Positions 1-8,522 are shown, counted from the stretch's first letter. The stretch: DNA of 64,000 nt from Devosia rhizoryzae (GCF_016698665.1 NZ_CP068046.1:186001-250000), one strand, 5' to 3'. The notes: a model not told the origin generated them from the letters alone. Made by a program: numbers and translations.

Positions 1-1
1 A

Positions 2-97
2 GAGGCTGCATCGCGAGTGGATGCGCCACGGGTCTGGCTCAAGGAGCCGCACCCAGCCAAGCTCAAGACTAACCCTTCGGCCAAGATTGTCGGGTAG
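2..97 (+). CDS. C-terminal fragment of an unidentified protein, cut by the window edge
   Basis: Frame 2 is open from the first complete codon to a TAG at 95-97 and reads as 31 residues, rich in Lys and Pro, ending in KIVG. Its codon use resembles the neighbouring genes, and it ends 54 bases before the DMT transporter on the same strand. The upstream part lies outside the window, so no family can be assigned and the frame itself is only probable. Confidence 0.4.
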   Translation, partial: EAASRVDAPRVWLKEPHPAKLKTNPSAKIVG

Positions 98-151
98 GAT
101 TGCGGCCGAATAACTGTTAAGTCGGACTGTCCTTACATCACACCGGCCAAG

Positions 152-1093
152 ATGACAAAGCCGCAAGACCACCAAATTCGCGGCAAAAGCGCCGGGCTTC
201 TCGACCAACCGTATCTGCTTCTGGTGCTGGCCCCGCTATTCTGGGGCGGAAACGTCGTTGCGGCCAAGCTGGTCGTTGGAGAGATCGATCCATTTTTGCT
301 GCTGTCGGCGCGGTGCGTCGGCGCGACACTGTTTATTCTGCCGTTCTCCTTGCCCTTCTTACGCAATGATTGGCCGCAGATCAGGCGTACATGGCCCCTG
401 GTCATGGGCTTTGGAGCGCTAGGCTATGCGCTTTACAATGTGCTTCTCTATGTTGGCCTGACGACGACAACCGCCGTCAACTCTTCCATCGAAACCGGCG
501 CCTTGCCGATGATGATCTTGCTGGCCAATTTCGTCATCTTCCGCGTACGCGCCAATATGTTGCAGATCCTTGGCGTTGCGATCGCCATTTCCGGCGTCAT
601 GCTGACCGCGACGCATGGAGACCTGCGGCGCGTGCTGACGCTCGATATCAATGTCGGCGATGGCTTTGTTCTCCTCGCCTGCCTCACCTACACGGCCTAT
701 ACGCTCGCGCTGCGCTTCCGGCCGCAAATTCACATGATGAGCTTCATGGCCGTGGCCTTTACCGGCGCAGCCATCACTGGTCTTGTCATGTTGCAGCTTT
801 TCGGCCCGGGGCTTGGCAGCTATGCGACCCTTCCTTCAATGTCGCCGACCGTTTGGGCGGTGCTCGCCTATGTGATGATCTTCCCGTCCATGTTCAGCCA
901 GATTGCCTATGCCCGCGGGGTCGATCTCGTGGGGCCTAACCGGGCGGCACCGAGCCACAACCTCATCCCGGTTTTTGGCGCCTTGGGTTCGGTTCTGATC
1001 CTGGGCGAGCGACTGGAGGTCTACCATTACCTCGCCGCAGCGATCATCATCGGTGGCATCGTGCTCGCCGAATGGGCGGCCCGGCGGAAGTAA
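152..1093 (+). CDS. DMT/EamA-family permease
   Basis: The 313-residue protein is almost entirely hydrophobic with about ten predicted membrane helices, the usual size for two tandem EamA repeats (roughly residues 20-150 and 165-305). A PYLLLVLAPLFWGGNVVAAK start to helix 1 and a late GPNRAAPSHNLIPVFG stretch are typical of drug/metabolite transporter permeases. Such proteins export or exchange small metabolites at the inner membrane; the substrate cannot be read from sequence. The ATG at 152 follows only a weak ribosome-binding site, but no later Met preserves helix 1. It appears monocistronic. Confidence 0.85.
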   Translation: MTKPQDHQIRGKSAGLLDQPYLLLVLAPLFWGGNVVAAKLVVGEIDPFLLLSARCVGATLFILPFSLPFLRNDWPQIRRTWPLVMGFGALGYALYNVLLYVGLTTTTAVNSSIETGALPMMILLANFVIFRVRANMLQILGVAIAISGVMLTATHGDLRRVLTLDINVGDGFVLLACLTYTAYTLALRFRPQIHMMSFMAVAFTGAAITGLVMLQLFGPGLGSYATLPSMSPTVWAVLAYVMIFPSMFSQIAYARGVDLVGPNRAAPSHNLIPVFGALGSVLILGERLEVYHYLAAAIIIGGIVLAEWAARRK

Positions 1094-1191
1094 GGAGCAT
1101 CGATCTCGACGACGGAAGACACTCCTTCCGGAACATTTGAGCGCTCCCGTCATTTGTCTGACGGTACCTGTTGGACGGTAGGAACAAGCCG

Positions 1192-1335
1192 ATGCTTTGG
1201 ACGATTGCGGTTATTCTTCTGGCACTTTGGGCGATCGGCCTGGCCTTCAAGGTTGCCGGCGCGCTGATACATCTGCTGCTGGTGCTTGCCTTAATCGTGG
1301 TGCTCTATAACCTCTTCATCAAGCGCAAGACTTGA
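1192..1335 (+). CDS. Small hydrophobic protein of the lmo0937 type
   Basis: A 47-codon gene with an AGGAAC ribosome-binding site seven bases before its ATG. The product begins MLWTIAVILLALWAIG, has two short hydrophobic segments (about residues 3-18 and 22-42) and ends in a basic NLFIKRKT tail. This is the pattern of the lmo0937 family of tiny membrane proteins, often expressed in stress in other bacteria (family knowledge, not shown here). It ends just before a terminator shared with serA on the other strand. Confidence 0.65.
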   Translation: MLWTIAVILLALWAIGLAFKVAGALIHLLLVLALIVVLYNLFIKRKT

Positions 1336-1355
1336 GCTGAACCGCGAGCGCTAAT

Positions 1356-1384
1356 GAAAAAGGCGGCCAATTGGCCGCCCTTCT
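1356..1384. terminator. Bidirectional terminator between the small membrane gene and serA
   Basis: A perfect 9-bp palindrome (GGCGGCCAA/TTGGCCGCC, 1362-1379) is flanked by an A run on the left and a T-rich stretch on the right. Read on the minus strand it ends in TTTTTCATT, a good intrinsic terminator for the serC-serA operon. Confidence 0.8.
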
Positions 1385-1402
1385 GTTTGTCGTCGATGTC
1401 TT

Positions 1403-2986
1403 TTAGAACCGCAGCGCCTTGGCCTGCTTGACCCCTTCGAGCTTGGCGATCTGGCCGAGCTGTTCATCGGTGAGGGTGCCGTCGATGGCGAGCAATGCAA
1501 TGGCGTCGCCGCCGACATCGGCGCGGCCAAGGTTGAAGTTGGCGATGTTGATGCCCAGCGTGCCCAGGAGGGTGCCGAGGCGGCCGATATGGCCCGGCTT
1601 GTCCTCGTTGGTGACATAAAGCATGGACGAGGTCAGCTCGGCTTCCATGTTGATGTCCTTGAGCTGAATGATGCGCGGCTTGCCGTTGGCAAAGAGCGTG
1701 CCGGCGATCGCGCGGGTCTGCTTTTCGGTCGTGAGCGTCAGGCGGATATAGCCTTCGTAAGCGCCCTGCTGGTCGCGGTTGGTGGTTTCCACCACGATGC
1801 CGCGATCCTTGGCGATCTGGGGCGCCGAAACCATGTTGATGTCGCCGAGCGAGGGTTTGAGCACGCCGTTGATGGCGGCTGCGATCATCGGCTTGGTGTT
1901 GAGCTGGGCGACACTGCCTTCGAACTCGATTTTTATGCCGGTGATGGCCGTCTCGGTGAGCTGGCCGGCAAAGGAGCCCAGAGTTTCGGCAAGCTTGACC
2001 CAGGGGGTCAGGAGCGGGGCTTCTTCAGCCGAGATTGAGGGGAAGTTCAGCGCATTGGTGATCTCGCCGGTCATCAGATAGGCCGAGATCTGCTCGGCGA
2101 CCTGGAGCGCCACGTTTTCCTGGGCTTCGGTGGTCGAGGCGCCAAGGTGCGGGGTGCAGATGACGTTGGGTAGCTCAAACAGCGGGTTGTTCTCGGCAGG
2201 TTCCTGCAGGAACACGTCGAGCGCCGCGCCTGCAACCTGGCCGGACTTCAGCGCCTGGTAAAGCGCTTCCTCGTCGATCAGCCCACCACGGGCGCAGTTG
2301 ATGATGCGAACGCCCTTCTTGGTCTTGGCGAGAGTTTCAGCATTGAGGATGTTGCGCGTGGCGTCGATCAGCGGCGTGTGGAGCGTAATGAAATCGGCGC
2401 GGGCCAGGAGATCGTCGAGCTCGACCTTTTCGACACCCATGGTCTGGGCACGTTCGGGGGTGAGGAAGGGGTCGTAGGCAACAACCTTCATCTTGAGACC
2501 GACGGCGCGGTCGGCAACGATCGAGCCGATATTGCCCGCGCCGATAAGGCCGAGGGTTTTGTTAGTGACCTCGACGCCCATGAAGCGGTTCTTTTCCCAC
2601 TTCGATGCACGGGTCGAGGCATCTGCTTCCGGCAGCTGGCGGGCCAAGGCGAACATCATGGCGATGGCGTGCTCGGCCGTGGTGATCGAATTGCCGAAGG
2701 GCGTGTTCATCACGATGATACCCTTCTTGGTCGCGGCGGGAATATCGACGTTGTCGACGCCGATCCCGGCACGGCCAATGACCTTAAGATTGGTCGCGGC
2801 GGCGATAATCTTTTCGGTCACCTTGGAGGCCGAGCGGATGGCGAGGCCATCATACTGGCCGATAGCTTCGAGGAATTTTTCCTTGTCCTTGCCGAGATCG
2901 GGCAGGTAGTCGACCTCGACGCCGTTGTCCTTGAAGATCTGGACGGCAGTGGGGCTCAGTTTGTCGGAAACGAGAACTTTGGGCAT
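1403..2986 (-). CDS. serA: D-3-phosphoglycerate dehydrogenase
   Basis: Catalyses NAD-dependent oxidation of 3-phosphoglycerate, the first step of phosphorylated serine synthesis. The 527-residue length is the long class with an intervening ASB domain and a C-terminal ACT domain. Visible marks are the Rossmann LIGAGNIGS loop near residue 148, NCARGGLIDEEAL around 230 and TPHLGAST around 280 carrying the active-site Arg and His; the ACT domain occupies about the last 75 residues (MLYVTNEDKPGHIGRLGTLL). It lies 160 bases downstream of serC on the same strand, separated by a palindromic repeat, so the two probably form one operon. The ACT domain may confer serine feedback, as in other long SerA proteins. 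Confidence 0.97.
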   Translation of the reverse strand: MPKVLVSDKLSPTAVQIFKDNGVEVDYLPDLGKDKEKFLEAIGQYDGLAIRSASKVTEKIIAAATNLKVIGRAGIGVDNVDIPAATKKGIIVMNTPFGNSITTAEHAIAMMFALARQLPEADASTRASKWEKNRFMGVEVTNKTLGLIGAGNIGSIVADRAVGLKMKVVAYDPFLTPERAQTMGVEKVELDDLLARADFITLHTPLIDATRNILNAETLAKTKKGVRIINCARGGLIDEEALYQALKSGQVAGAALDVFLQEPAENNPLFELPNVICTPHLGASTTEAQENVALQVAEQISAYLMTGEITNALNFPSISAEEAPLLTPWVKLAETLGSFAGQLTETAITGIKIEFEGSVAQLNTKPMIAAAINGVLKPSLGDINMVSAPQIAKDRGIVVETTNRDQQGAYEGYIRLTLTTEKQTRAIAGTLFANGKPRIIQLKDINMEAELTSSMLYVTNEDKPGHIGRLGTLLGTLGINIANFNLGRADVGGDAIALLAIDGTLTDEQLGQIAKLEGVKQAKALRF

Positions 2987-3022
2987 GGCGGGGTGTCCTG
3001 GAATTTGTGTGTGTGGAGAGAG

Positions 3023-3138
3023 CCCCCACCCGGCCTCCCCCTGCAGAAGGGGGAGGAGTGGCTCCGAGTGTCTGGCACGTTCTTGCCAAGCACTCGATCA
3101 GCCCCTCCCCCTTTTGCAGGGGGAGGTTTGGTGGGGGT
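3023..3138. repeat. Inverted pair of G/C-rich intergenic repeats (family C)
   Basis: Two copies of a 35-36 base unit (CCCCCACCCGGCCTCCCCC, short spacer, GGGGGAGGAG) face each other at 3023-3058 and 3104-3138. Each copy folds on its own and the pair folds as a long hairpin. Related copies lie at 28691, 38453 and 57895. This one sits inside the serC-serA operon and could influence mRNA stability. Confidence 0.75.
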
Positions 3139-3146
3139 TCTAAGTC

Positions 3147-4328
3147 TTAGGCAGCGATCTTGAGCGCGGCTTTTTCTTCAGCGAAGGCCCAGTCGAGCCA
3201 AGGCGTCAGCGCCGCAAGGTCGGAGGTTTCCACCGTCGAGCCAGCCCAGATGCGAAGGCCTGCCGGGGCGTCCTTGTAGGAACCGAAGTCGTAGGCGACG
3301 CCGAGCTTGTCGAGGCGGGCGACGATGGCCTTGGCGAAGGCAGCCTGGGCTTCATCATCGAGCGCCGTCACCGCGGGATCAACGATCGAGAGGCAGACCG
3401 AGGTGTTGGAGCGCTGGTCTGCGTTCTTGGCCAGGAACTCGACCCATGGGGTCTTGGCGACCCAGTCGGACAGCACCTTGAAGTTGGCGTCAGCGCGGTC
3501 CTGCATGGCCTTGAGACCGCCGATGGAGAGGCCCCACTTCATGGCGTCGATGGCGTCTTCGATGCAGAGCATGGAAACGGTGTTGATGGTCTCGGCCTTG
3601 AAGATGCCTTCGATCAGCTTGCCGCCCTTGGTCAGGCGGAAGATCTTGGGCAGCGGACGATCGGGCTTATAGGTCTCGAGCCGTTCGACGGCGCGGGGGG
3701 ACAGGATCAGGATGCCGTGCGCGGCTTCGCCGCCAAGCGCCTTCTGCCAGGAGAAGGTGACGACATCGAGCTTGCTGAAGTCCAACTTCTGCGCAAACGC
3801 ACCAGAAGTCGCGTCGCAGATGGTAAGGCCCTCGCGATCGGCCGGAATCCAGTCAGCGTTAGGGACGCGGACACCCGAGGTGGTGCCGTTCCAGGTGAAG
3901 ACGACATCGCGGTTGAAGTCGACCTGGGTGAGGTCGGGCAGTTCGCCATAGGGGGCTTCGAGGATGCGGCAGTCGGCAAGCTTGAGTTGCTTCTGGACGT
4001 CGGTCACCCAGCCGGCGCCGAAGGATTCCCAGGCGAGCATGTCGACGCCGCGGGCGCCCAGAGCGCTCCAGAGGAACATTTCGACGGCGCCAGTGTCGGA
4101 AGCAGGGACGATGCCGATGCGATAGTCGGCGGGAACTTCAAGCAGTTCGCGCGTCAGGTCGATGGCTTCCTGGATGCGGGCCTTGGCGGGCCTGGCGCGG
4201 TGCGAACGACCGGTCAGTGCATTGGCGAGCACATCCACCGTCCAGCCTGGACGCTTGGCACATGGGCCCGACGAAAAATTGGGGTTTGCCGGTTTCACCG
4301 CCGGTGCGGTCAGGGGCGTATCAGCCAT
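3147..4328 (-). CDS. serC: Phosphoserine aminotransferase
   Basis: PLP-dependent transaminase converting 3-phosphohydroxypyruvate and glutamate to phosphoserine and 2-oxoglutarate. The N-terminus has the [15 protein letters not shown] substrate loop, and the PLP lysine is in [15 protein letters not shown] near residue 200. The 393-residue length suits the long alphaproteobacterial form. The ATG at 4328 follows a GGGAGG ribosome-binding site enclosed in a hairpin of the upstream leader. First gene of the serC-serA operon. Confidence 0.97.
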   Translation of the reverse strand: MADTPLTAPAVKPANPNFSSGPCAKRPGWTVDVLANALTGRSHRARPAKARIQEAIDLTRELLEVPADYRIGIVPASDTGAVEMFLWSALGARGVDMLAWESFGAGWVTDVQKQLKLADCRILEAPYGELPDLTQVDFNRDVVFTWNGTTSGVRVPNADWIPADREGLTICDATSGAFAQKLDFSKLDVVTFSWQKALGGEAAHGILILSPRAVERLETYKPDRPLPKIFRLTKGGKLIEGIFKAETINTVSMLCIEDAIDAMKWGLSIGGLKAMQDRADANFKVLSDWVAKTPWVEFLAKNADQRSNTSVCLSIVDPAVTALDDEAQAAFAKAIVARLDKLGVAYDFGSYKDAPAGLRIWAGSTVETSDLAALTPWLDWAFAEEKAALKIAA

Positions 4329-4400
4329 CTTAAGCGGCCCTCCCAGGCCTATGCGTCTCGCGTTAGGGCGAGATGTCCTGAGGCGGGAAATACGCCCGGG
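4329..4400 (-). ncRNA. serC-type leader RNA
   Basis: The transcribed strand has two adjacent hairpins just before serC. The first pairs TCTCGCCC with the complementary GCGAGA half (4356-4373) around a TAAC loop; the second is GGCC-TGGGAG-GGCC (4336-4349) and holds the ribosome-binding site in its loop, eight bases from the ATG. A conserved alphaproteobacterial serC leader (Rfam serC motif, ligand unknown) has this layout of a hairpin next to a masked Shine-Dalgarno upstream of serC-serA. The assignment is by remembered pattern and was not checked with a covariance model. Confidence 0.65.
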
Positions 4401-4453
4401 GAGGGGTCGGCGTCAATGGGGAACTTCGGCAAGCAGGCTTGCGACGCAAGAGC

Positions 4454-4672
4454 CTAGCCGTGGTTTTGTGCAACCGTGGTGTAGAGGCGAACCATGTTGG
4501 TGTTGTTGGCGTCGTCCCAATAAACGCGGCAAACGAGGCTTCGGGCATGGCCGGAGCGAACCAACTTGAGGCCCAAGGCATTCTCGGCTGCCTGCTCAGG
4601 GGAGCGGGCCTCGATCCTGAGTTCAGGTTCGACGATGCCGGTCCGCAAATCTATGACTCTGAATGTAGGCAA
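4454..4672 (-). CDS. Conserved hypothetical small soluble protein
   Basis: A 72-residue protein (MPTFRVIDLRTGIVEPELRI...) with alternating charged and hydrophobic residues, no signal peptide and no membrane segment. The pattern of a short beta strand followed by an amphipathic helix (SPEQAAENALGLKLVRSG) and a further strand resembles small alpha-beta proteins, but I do not recognise the family. It is transcribed away from the Crp gene and towards the serC leader, and codon use matches the genome. Confidence 0.6.
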   Translation of the reverse strand: MPTFRVIDLRTGIVEPELRIEARSPEQAAENALGLKLVRSGHARSLVCRVYWDDANNTNMVRLYTTVAQNHG

Positions 4673-4765
4673 GGAACTATCCTGTTTTCAAGAAGATGTA
4701 ACATGCCGAAACAGCGCTGCCCCTAACTTGCGTTAACGGCCAATCCGCTTTCAAGGGCTAATCAA

Positions 4766-5521
4766 TCAAGGCTCGAGGCTGAGATAAACCGGATCAAAAC
4801 CCGCCAGAGCGGTCAGCTTTCTCAGGTCCCTGATCCACACCTTGCCGCTTTGCAGGCTGATAGCGCCGGTGCGGCGCAGCACCTGGAGCGTGCGGTTGAC
4901 ATGGACCGTGGAAAGGCCCACCGCCGCCCCCAGCTCAGCCTGAGTCATGGGAAGGTCATAGCTGCCTTCGGCGGAGGTCAGTCCGACAGCGGAAAGGCGA
5001 TACCAGAGTTCACACAGGATGCTTGCCAGCCTTTCGGTGGCCGTGCGGACACCGAGGCTGATGATCCGCTCGCGGCCAATTGCAGCGTCAGTCGCCGCCG
5101 CCCGCTGGCTGGCACGAAGAATGGCAGGAAATTGTGCGGCAAGTTCGGTGAAAGTGCGGGTTCGGATACGGCCGAGCTGACTATGGGCAGTCGTCACGCA
5201 TTGCGCGGTGGCGACCGTGCCGGAAAGGAAGCCGAAATCGACAAAATCGCCAGGAACCACCATCGCGGTGATCTGCCGGCGGCCATTGGTCAACAGCCGA
5301 AAATGACAGATCCAACCGCTTAGCAGGACCGAAACATCCCCAAACGCTTCCGGATGAAGCTCCTGAAGAGGCGGGATCAAGGGGCCGCGGTTGACGGCGC
5401 GGCGCAAAGCTTCGCGCGCCTCGGCGTCGAGCGGCTCGAAAAGTGACAGTCGGTGAATGAAGCGCTCGACAGGGTCGTTGCCGAGCAGCGGGCCGGCAAG
5501 ACTAGACACGCTGACTGGCAC
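4766..5521 (-). CDS. Crp/Fnr-family transcriptional regulator
   Basis: A 251-residue protein with a cyclic-nucleotide-binding-like beta roll (about residues 30-145; GRRQITAMVVPGDFVDFGF in the centre) and a C-terminal winged helix (MTQAELGAAVGLSTVHVNRTLQVL, about 192-215). No N-terminal Cys cluster is visible, so it is not an Fe-S FNR. Its start overlaps the preceding response-regulator gene by 20 bases, so the two are co-transcribed. A paralogue with the same GRRQITA...GDFVD core is encoded at 61058-61813, and both sit near a DUF6894 gene. Target genes are unknown. Confidence 0.9.
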   Translation of the reverse strand: MPVSVSSLAGPLLGNDPVERFIHRLSLFEPLDAEAREALRRAVNRGPLIPPLQELHPEAFGDVSVLLSGWICHFRLLTNGRRQITAMVVPGDFVDFGFLSGTVATAQCVTTAHSQLGRIRTRTFTELAAQFPAILRASQRAAATDAAIGRERIISLGVRTATERLASILCELWYRLSAVGLTSAEGSYDLPMTQAELGAAVGLSTVHVNRTLQVLRRTGAISLQSGKVWIRDLRKLTALAGFDPVYLSLEP

Positions 5522-5897
5522 TCCGCGCGTCTAGACTGGCGCACAAGGCTGCCGCGAGCGTGTCGGCATTTGCCGGCTTGGTGATCCAGGGAATGTGGGC
5601 AAAGCGGTCTGGCCGCTCTTCAGGCCCGTAGCCGCTCGCGATGGCGACGGCCAAACCCTTTTCCTCAAGCAGGGGGATGACATCGTAGGCCTGACCATCA
5701 GCGAACTGGATATCGAGCACGGCCGCATTTGCCGTGCAGTTGCCCGAAAGCAGAATCTGGCGCAGCTCACCAAGCTTGCCGACCGTGCCGACAACTTCGG
5801 CGTCAAGCGCCTCAAACTGCTGGGCCATGTCCATGGCCAGCAGGAATTCATCGTCGCAAATTAGAACCCGAAGGTCGCGGCTAGTAGTCTGCGTCAA
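5502..5897 (-). CDS. Single-domain response regulator
   Basis: A 131-residue CheY-like receiver with no output domain. It has the acidic pair in LRVLICDDEFLLAMD (about residues 10-14), a probable phospho-acceptor Asp in NAAVLDIQFADG (about 60) and a Lys in PWITKPANADTL (about 108). It overlaps the Crp/Fnr gene downstream and follows a DUF6894 gene, forming a small regulatory cluster. The cognate kinase is not in this cluster; the HWE kinase at 10218 has its own receiver. Confidence 0.85.
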   Translation of the reverse strand: MTQTTSRDLRVLICDDEFLLAMDMAQQFEALDAEVVGTVGKLGELRQILLSGNCTANAAVLDIQFADGQAYDVIPLLEEKGLAVAIASGYGPEERPDRFAHIPWITKPANADTLAAALCASLDARSASQRV

Positions 5898-5988
5898 TAC
5901 GAGAATCCCCTGGCGACGATACTATTGCCAGTCGGGAATCGGCCCTATCACATAGGTTAACAGCGGCGGACGATTGTCGCTCACGTGA

Positions 5989-6231
5989 TCAGTCGGACGC
6001 TTCGACCGTATTGAAGTCGAGTTGAACCTCGAACAGCACCTTGCCTTCGGCATCGCTAACCTGGATCTTGAGGGCTCGGCTGGGTCCGTCGCCAGGCAGT
6101 TCCTGCGCCGCGATCTCGGTCAACGTGCGCGTGGCCTCCGTGCGGGCCGTCTCTTCATCTTCAAGTTCAATGCCCATACGATCAAACGATGTTCTGGTGC
6201 CATCGGTTATGTCGAAGAAGAAGTTGGCCAT
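5989..6231 (-). CDS. DUF6894-family protein
   Basis: An 80-residue protein starting MANFFFDITDGTRT. The family hallmark is a short N-terminal beta-hairpin with an aromatic run, followed by a helix rich in Ala, Glu and Arg (DEETARTEATRTLTEIAAQEL) and a final two-strand segment. An in-frame ATG 38 codons upstream was rejected because the added residues look non-coding and the FFF motif normally lies at the N-terminus. It heads the cluster that continues into the receiver and Crp genes. A second family member at 61957 is also beside a Crp/Fnr gene. Function unknown. Confidence 0.75.
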   Translation of the reverse strand: MANFFFDITDGTRTSFDRMGIELEDEETARTEATRTLTEIAAQELPGDGPSRALKIQVSDAEGKVLFEVQLDFNTVEASD

Positions 6232-6410
6232 CGGCGTTTCCGGCAGATTGGAAGCGTTCGGCTGAGAAACTTGCCCCTGCGAGCAAACGTTCCGGACGAG
6301 GTGTGAGCGTCGAGCCGATGTGATCGGCATTTGAATCGTCCCCACGCCACTAGGCGGACTGGGTCAAAGGCTCTAGCCTGCTCCGGAAATAACTTCGCTG
6401 GGACTTGGTC

Positions 6411-7712
6411 ATGACCGACAATTCACTGTTCGCCCGCTTCGTGGCTCTTGTCGGAGGCGCCGCCGTTGCGGTGCGACATGCTGGCGATGGGCCGCGTCCA
6501 CCGGCCTATGGCACCGCTCCGACCATTCCCGGGCCCAAGCCGCAGGGCAAGATTCCAACGCTCAAGATGCCGACGGCCATGGGCTGGCAAGGTGATCACA
6601 AGCCGACGGCAGCGCCGGGCCTGAGGGTCAACGCCTTCGCCAAGGGGCTCACCCATCCGCGCAACATCCATGTCTTGCCCAATGGTGACGTGCTGGTTGC
6701 AGAATCGATGGGGGAGGAAGGCAAGGCCAGCAGCGTCTTCGACCATGCCATGCAGGCGACGATGAAGCGCGCACGGGCTTCGGGTACGAGTCCGAACCGG
6801 ATCGTGCTGCTGCGCGATCCTAACGGTGACGGCACCGCCGAGGAGCGCCACAACTTCATCGAAGGCGTGCGGCAACCCTTCGGCATGGCGCTGATCGGAT
6901 CGACACTTTACGTAGGCGCCAGCGATGCGGTGCTCGCCTATCCCTATGAGCCGGGCGCCACGCGCATCGCGGCGCCAGGTCGCAAGCTGATGGACCTGGT
7001 GCCCGGCGGACACTGGACGCGCAATCTCATCGCCAGTGCCGACGGTACCAAGCTCTACGTGGCGGTGGGCTCGCTCAGCAATATCGGCGACCAGGGCATG
7101 GCGGCGGAGGAGAACCGCGCTTGTATCCACGAGCTTGATCTTGCCAGCGGGCAGTCCCGTATCTTTGCCGGAGGGCTCCGTAATCCGGTGGGCATGGCCT
7201 GGGAGCCGGTGGGCGGCATGTTGTGGACGGTGGTCAACGAGCGGGATGGATTGGGCGATGAGACGCCGCCCGATTACCTGACCTCTGTGGCCGACGGCGC
7301 TTTCTATGGCTGGCCCTATAGCTATTGGAACCGCATCGTCGACGATCGGGTGCCGCAGGATGCGGGGAAGGTGGCCGGTTCGACGCAGCCCGATTTTGCT
7401 TTGGGCGGGCATACGGCTTCGCTGGGCCTATGCTGGCTGCCCGAGGGAACCTTGCCCGGCTTTTCGCCCGGCATGGCGATCGGCCAGCATGGATCGTGGA
7501 ACCGCTCGAAGCTTTCGGGATACAGGCTGGCCTTTGTCGAGTTCCAGAACGGCAAGCCGGTTGGGACGCCGCGCGACATGCTTACCGGATTCTTGTCGGC
7601 GGATGAAAAGTTCTCGTTCGGGCGGCCGGTGGGTGTGGCGCTGGCGAGCGATGGTGCAGTGCTGGTGGCCGACGACGTTGGCGACGTGATCTGGCGCGTG
7701 ACCCGCGCCTAA
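6411..7712 (+). CDS. PQQ-dependent sugar (L-sorbosone) dehydrogenase-like protein
   Basis: A 433-residue six-bladed beta-propeller of the glucose/sorbosone dehydrogenase superfamily. Recurrent blade motifs are LTHPRNIHVLPNGDVLVAES (about 80), GVRQPFGMALIGSTLYVG (about 155), FAGGLRNPVGMAWEP (about 255) and a GSWNRSKLSGYRL segment (about 365) that also occurs in the paralogue at 57958. The N-terminus is only weakly hydrophobic, so export is uncertain. ATG 6411 was preferred to a TTG two codons upstream. It is divergent from the DUF6894 gene and ends at a strong terminator. The true substrate is unknown. Confidence 0.8.
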   Translation: MTDNSLFARFVALVGGAAVAVRHAGDGPRPPAYGTAPTIPGPKPQGKIPTLKMPTAMGWQGDHKPTAAPGLRVNAFAKGLTHPRNIHVLPNGDVLVAESMGEEGKASSVFDHAMQATMKRARASGTSPNRIVLLRDPNGDGTAEERHNFIEGVRQPFGMALIGSTLYVGASDAVLAYPYEPGATRIAAPGRKLMDLVPGGHWTRNLIASADGTKLYVAVGSLSNIGDQGMAAEENRACIHELDLASGQSRIFAGGLRNPVGMAWEPVGGMLWTVVNERDGLGDETPPDYLTSVADGAFYGWPYSYWNRIVDDRVPQDAGKVAGSTQPDFALGGHTASLGLCWLPEGTLPGFSPGMAIGQHGSWNRSKLSGYRLAFVEFQNGKPVGTPRDMLTGFLSADEKFSFGRPVGVALASDGAVLVADDVGDVIWRVTRA

Positions 7713-7718
7713 CGAAAA

Positions 7719-7750
7719 GGCCGGTGTCGTTCTGACACCGGCCCTTCGAT
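7719..7750. terminator. Intrinsic terminator between convergent genes
   Basis: A perfect 10-bp stem (GGCCGGTGTC, 7719-7728, with its complement 7734-7743) with a five-base loop, followed by a weak T-rich tail. It separates the sorbosone dehydrogenase from the convergent outer-membrane protein and may serve both. Confidence 0.75.
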
Positions 7751-7787
7751 TTAGCTCTGGCGGATGTGGCGGTCCGCCACGTCCGGC

Positions 7788-8522
7788 TTAGTTGAAGCGG
7801 TAGCGAACAGTGCCGCGGACTTCGTGTACGAAGTTGTTGGGGATCGAGTAGGGGTTGGGAGCGGCATCGTTGTTGAGGTCGTGGATGTAGAGACCGCGAT
7901 AGCCGATATCAGCTACAACCTGACCGAAGTCATAGCCGGCGCCGATCATGCCCGCTGCGGCGAAGCTGGTGTTCTGGTCGCGGGTATCCGCAAAGCCAGG
8001 ACCATTGGTGATGAAGTCGTTGAATGCCACACCGGCACCACCACCGACATATCCGAACATGCCACCGGCAGCGCCATAACCGTCGCCACCCAGTGCAAAG
8101 TCATAGTAGGCGTTAGCCAGGAGAACAGTTGAGCGCAAAGAAAGCGTATGGACGCCCGCTGCCAGCGGACCTGCGCCGGTCGTGGTCAGTGTGGTGCGCA
8201 TGCCTTCGTTGTTGAAATAATCGACGGTCGCGTCGACGCGAAGTCCGTTGCCCAGTTCATAACCAGCGCCAGCACCGACAGAGTAGCCGTAGCCGAAGCC
8301 GTCGATCGGGAAAGCAGGGTCGATAGCGGTCGGGTGGTTGACGCGCGGTGCCCACATGAGGTTACCGGCGGCGCTGCCGCGCAGGTAGAACGAGCCCGAG
8401 ACGCCGTAATCGACATCGGGGATTTCGATCACGGGCGGATAGTAGGGCATGTCAGCCGCGATTGCGGAGCCGGCAATAAGGGTGGCTCCTGCCACCAGCA
8501 TTGCTTGCGTAAGCGTGCGCAT
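7788..8522 (-). CDS. Outer-membrane beta-barrel protein
   Basis: A 244-residue protein with a signal peptide (MRTLTQAMLVAGATLIAGSAIA, cleaved before ADMPYYPP) and a barrel that ends in VRGTVRYRFN. Alternating aromatic and small residues through the body suggest an eight-strand OmpA/Omp25-like barrel. The start used here follows an AAAGGAA ribosome-binding site and places the signal peptide at the N-terminus; an ATG 15 codons upstream does not. A perfect TTAA-N7-TTAA box lies 61-75 bases upstream, suggesting cell-cycle control by CtrA. Confidence 0.85.
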   Translation of the reverse strand: MRTLTQAMLVAGATLIAGSAIAADMPYYPPVIEIPDVDYGVSGSFYLRGSAAGNLMWAPRVNHPTAIDPAFPIDGFGYGYSVGAGAGYELGNGLRVDATVDYFNNEGMRTTLTTTGAGPLAAGVHTLSLRSTVLLANAYYDFALGGDGYGAAGGMFGYVGGGAGVAFNDFITNGPGFADTRDQNTSFAAAGMIGAGYDFGQVVADIGYRGLYIHDLNNDAAPNPYSIPNNFVHEVRGTVRYRFN

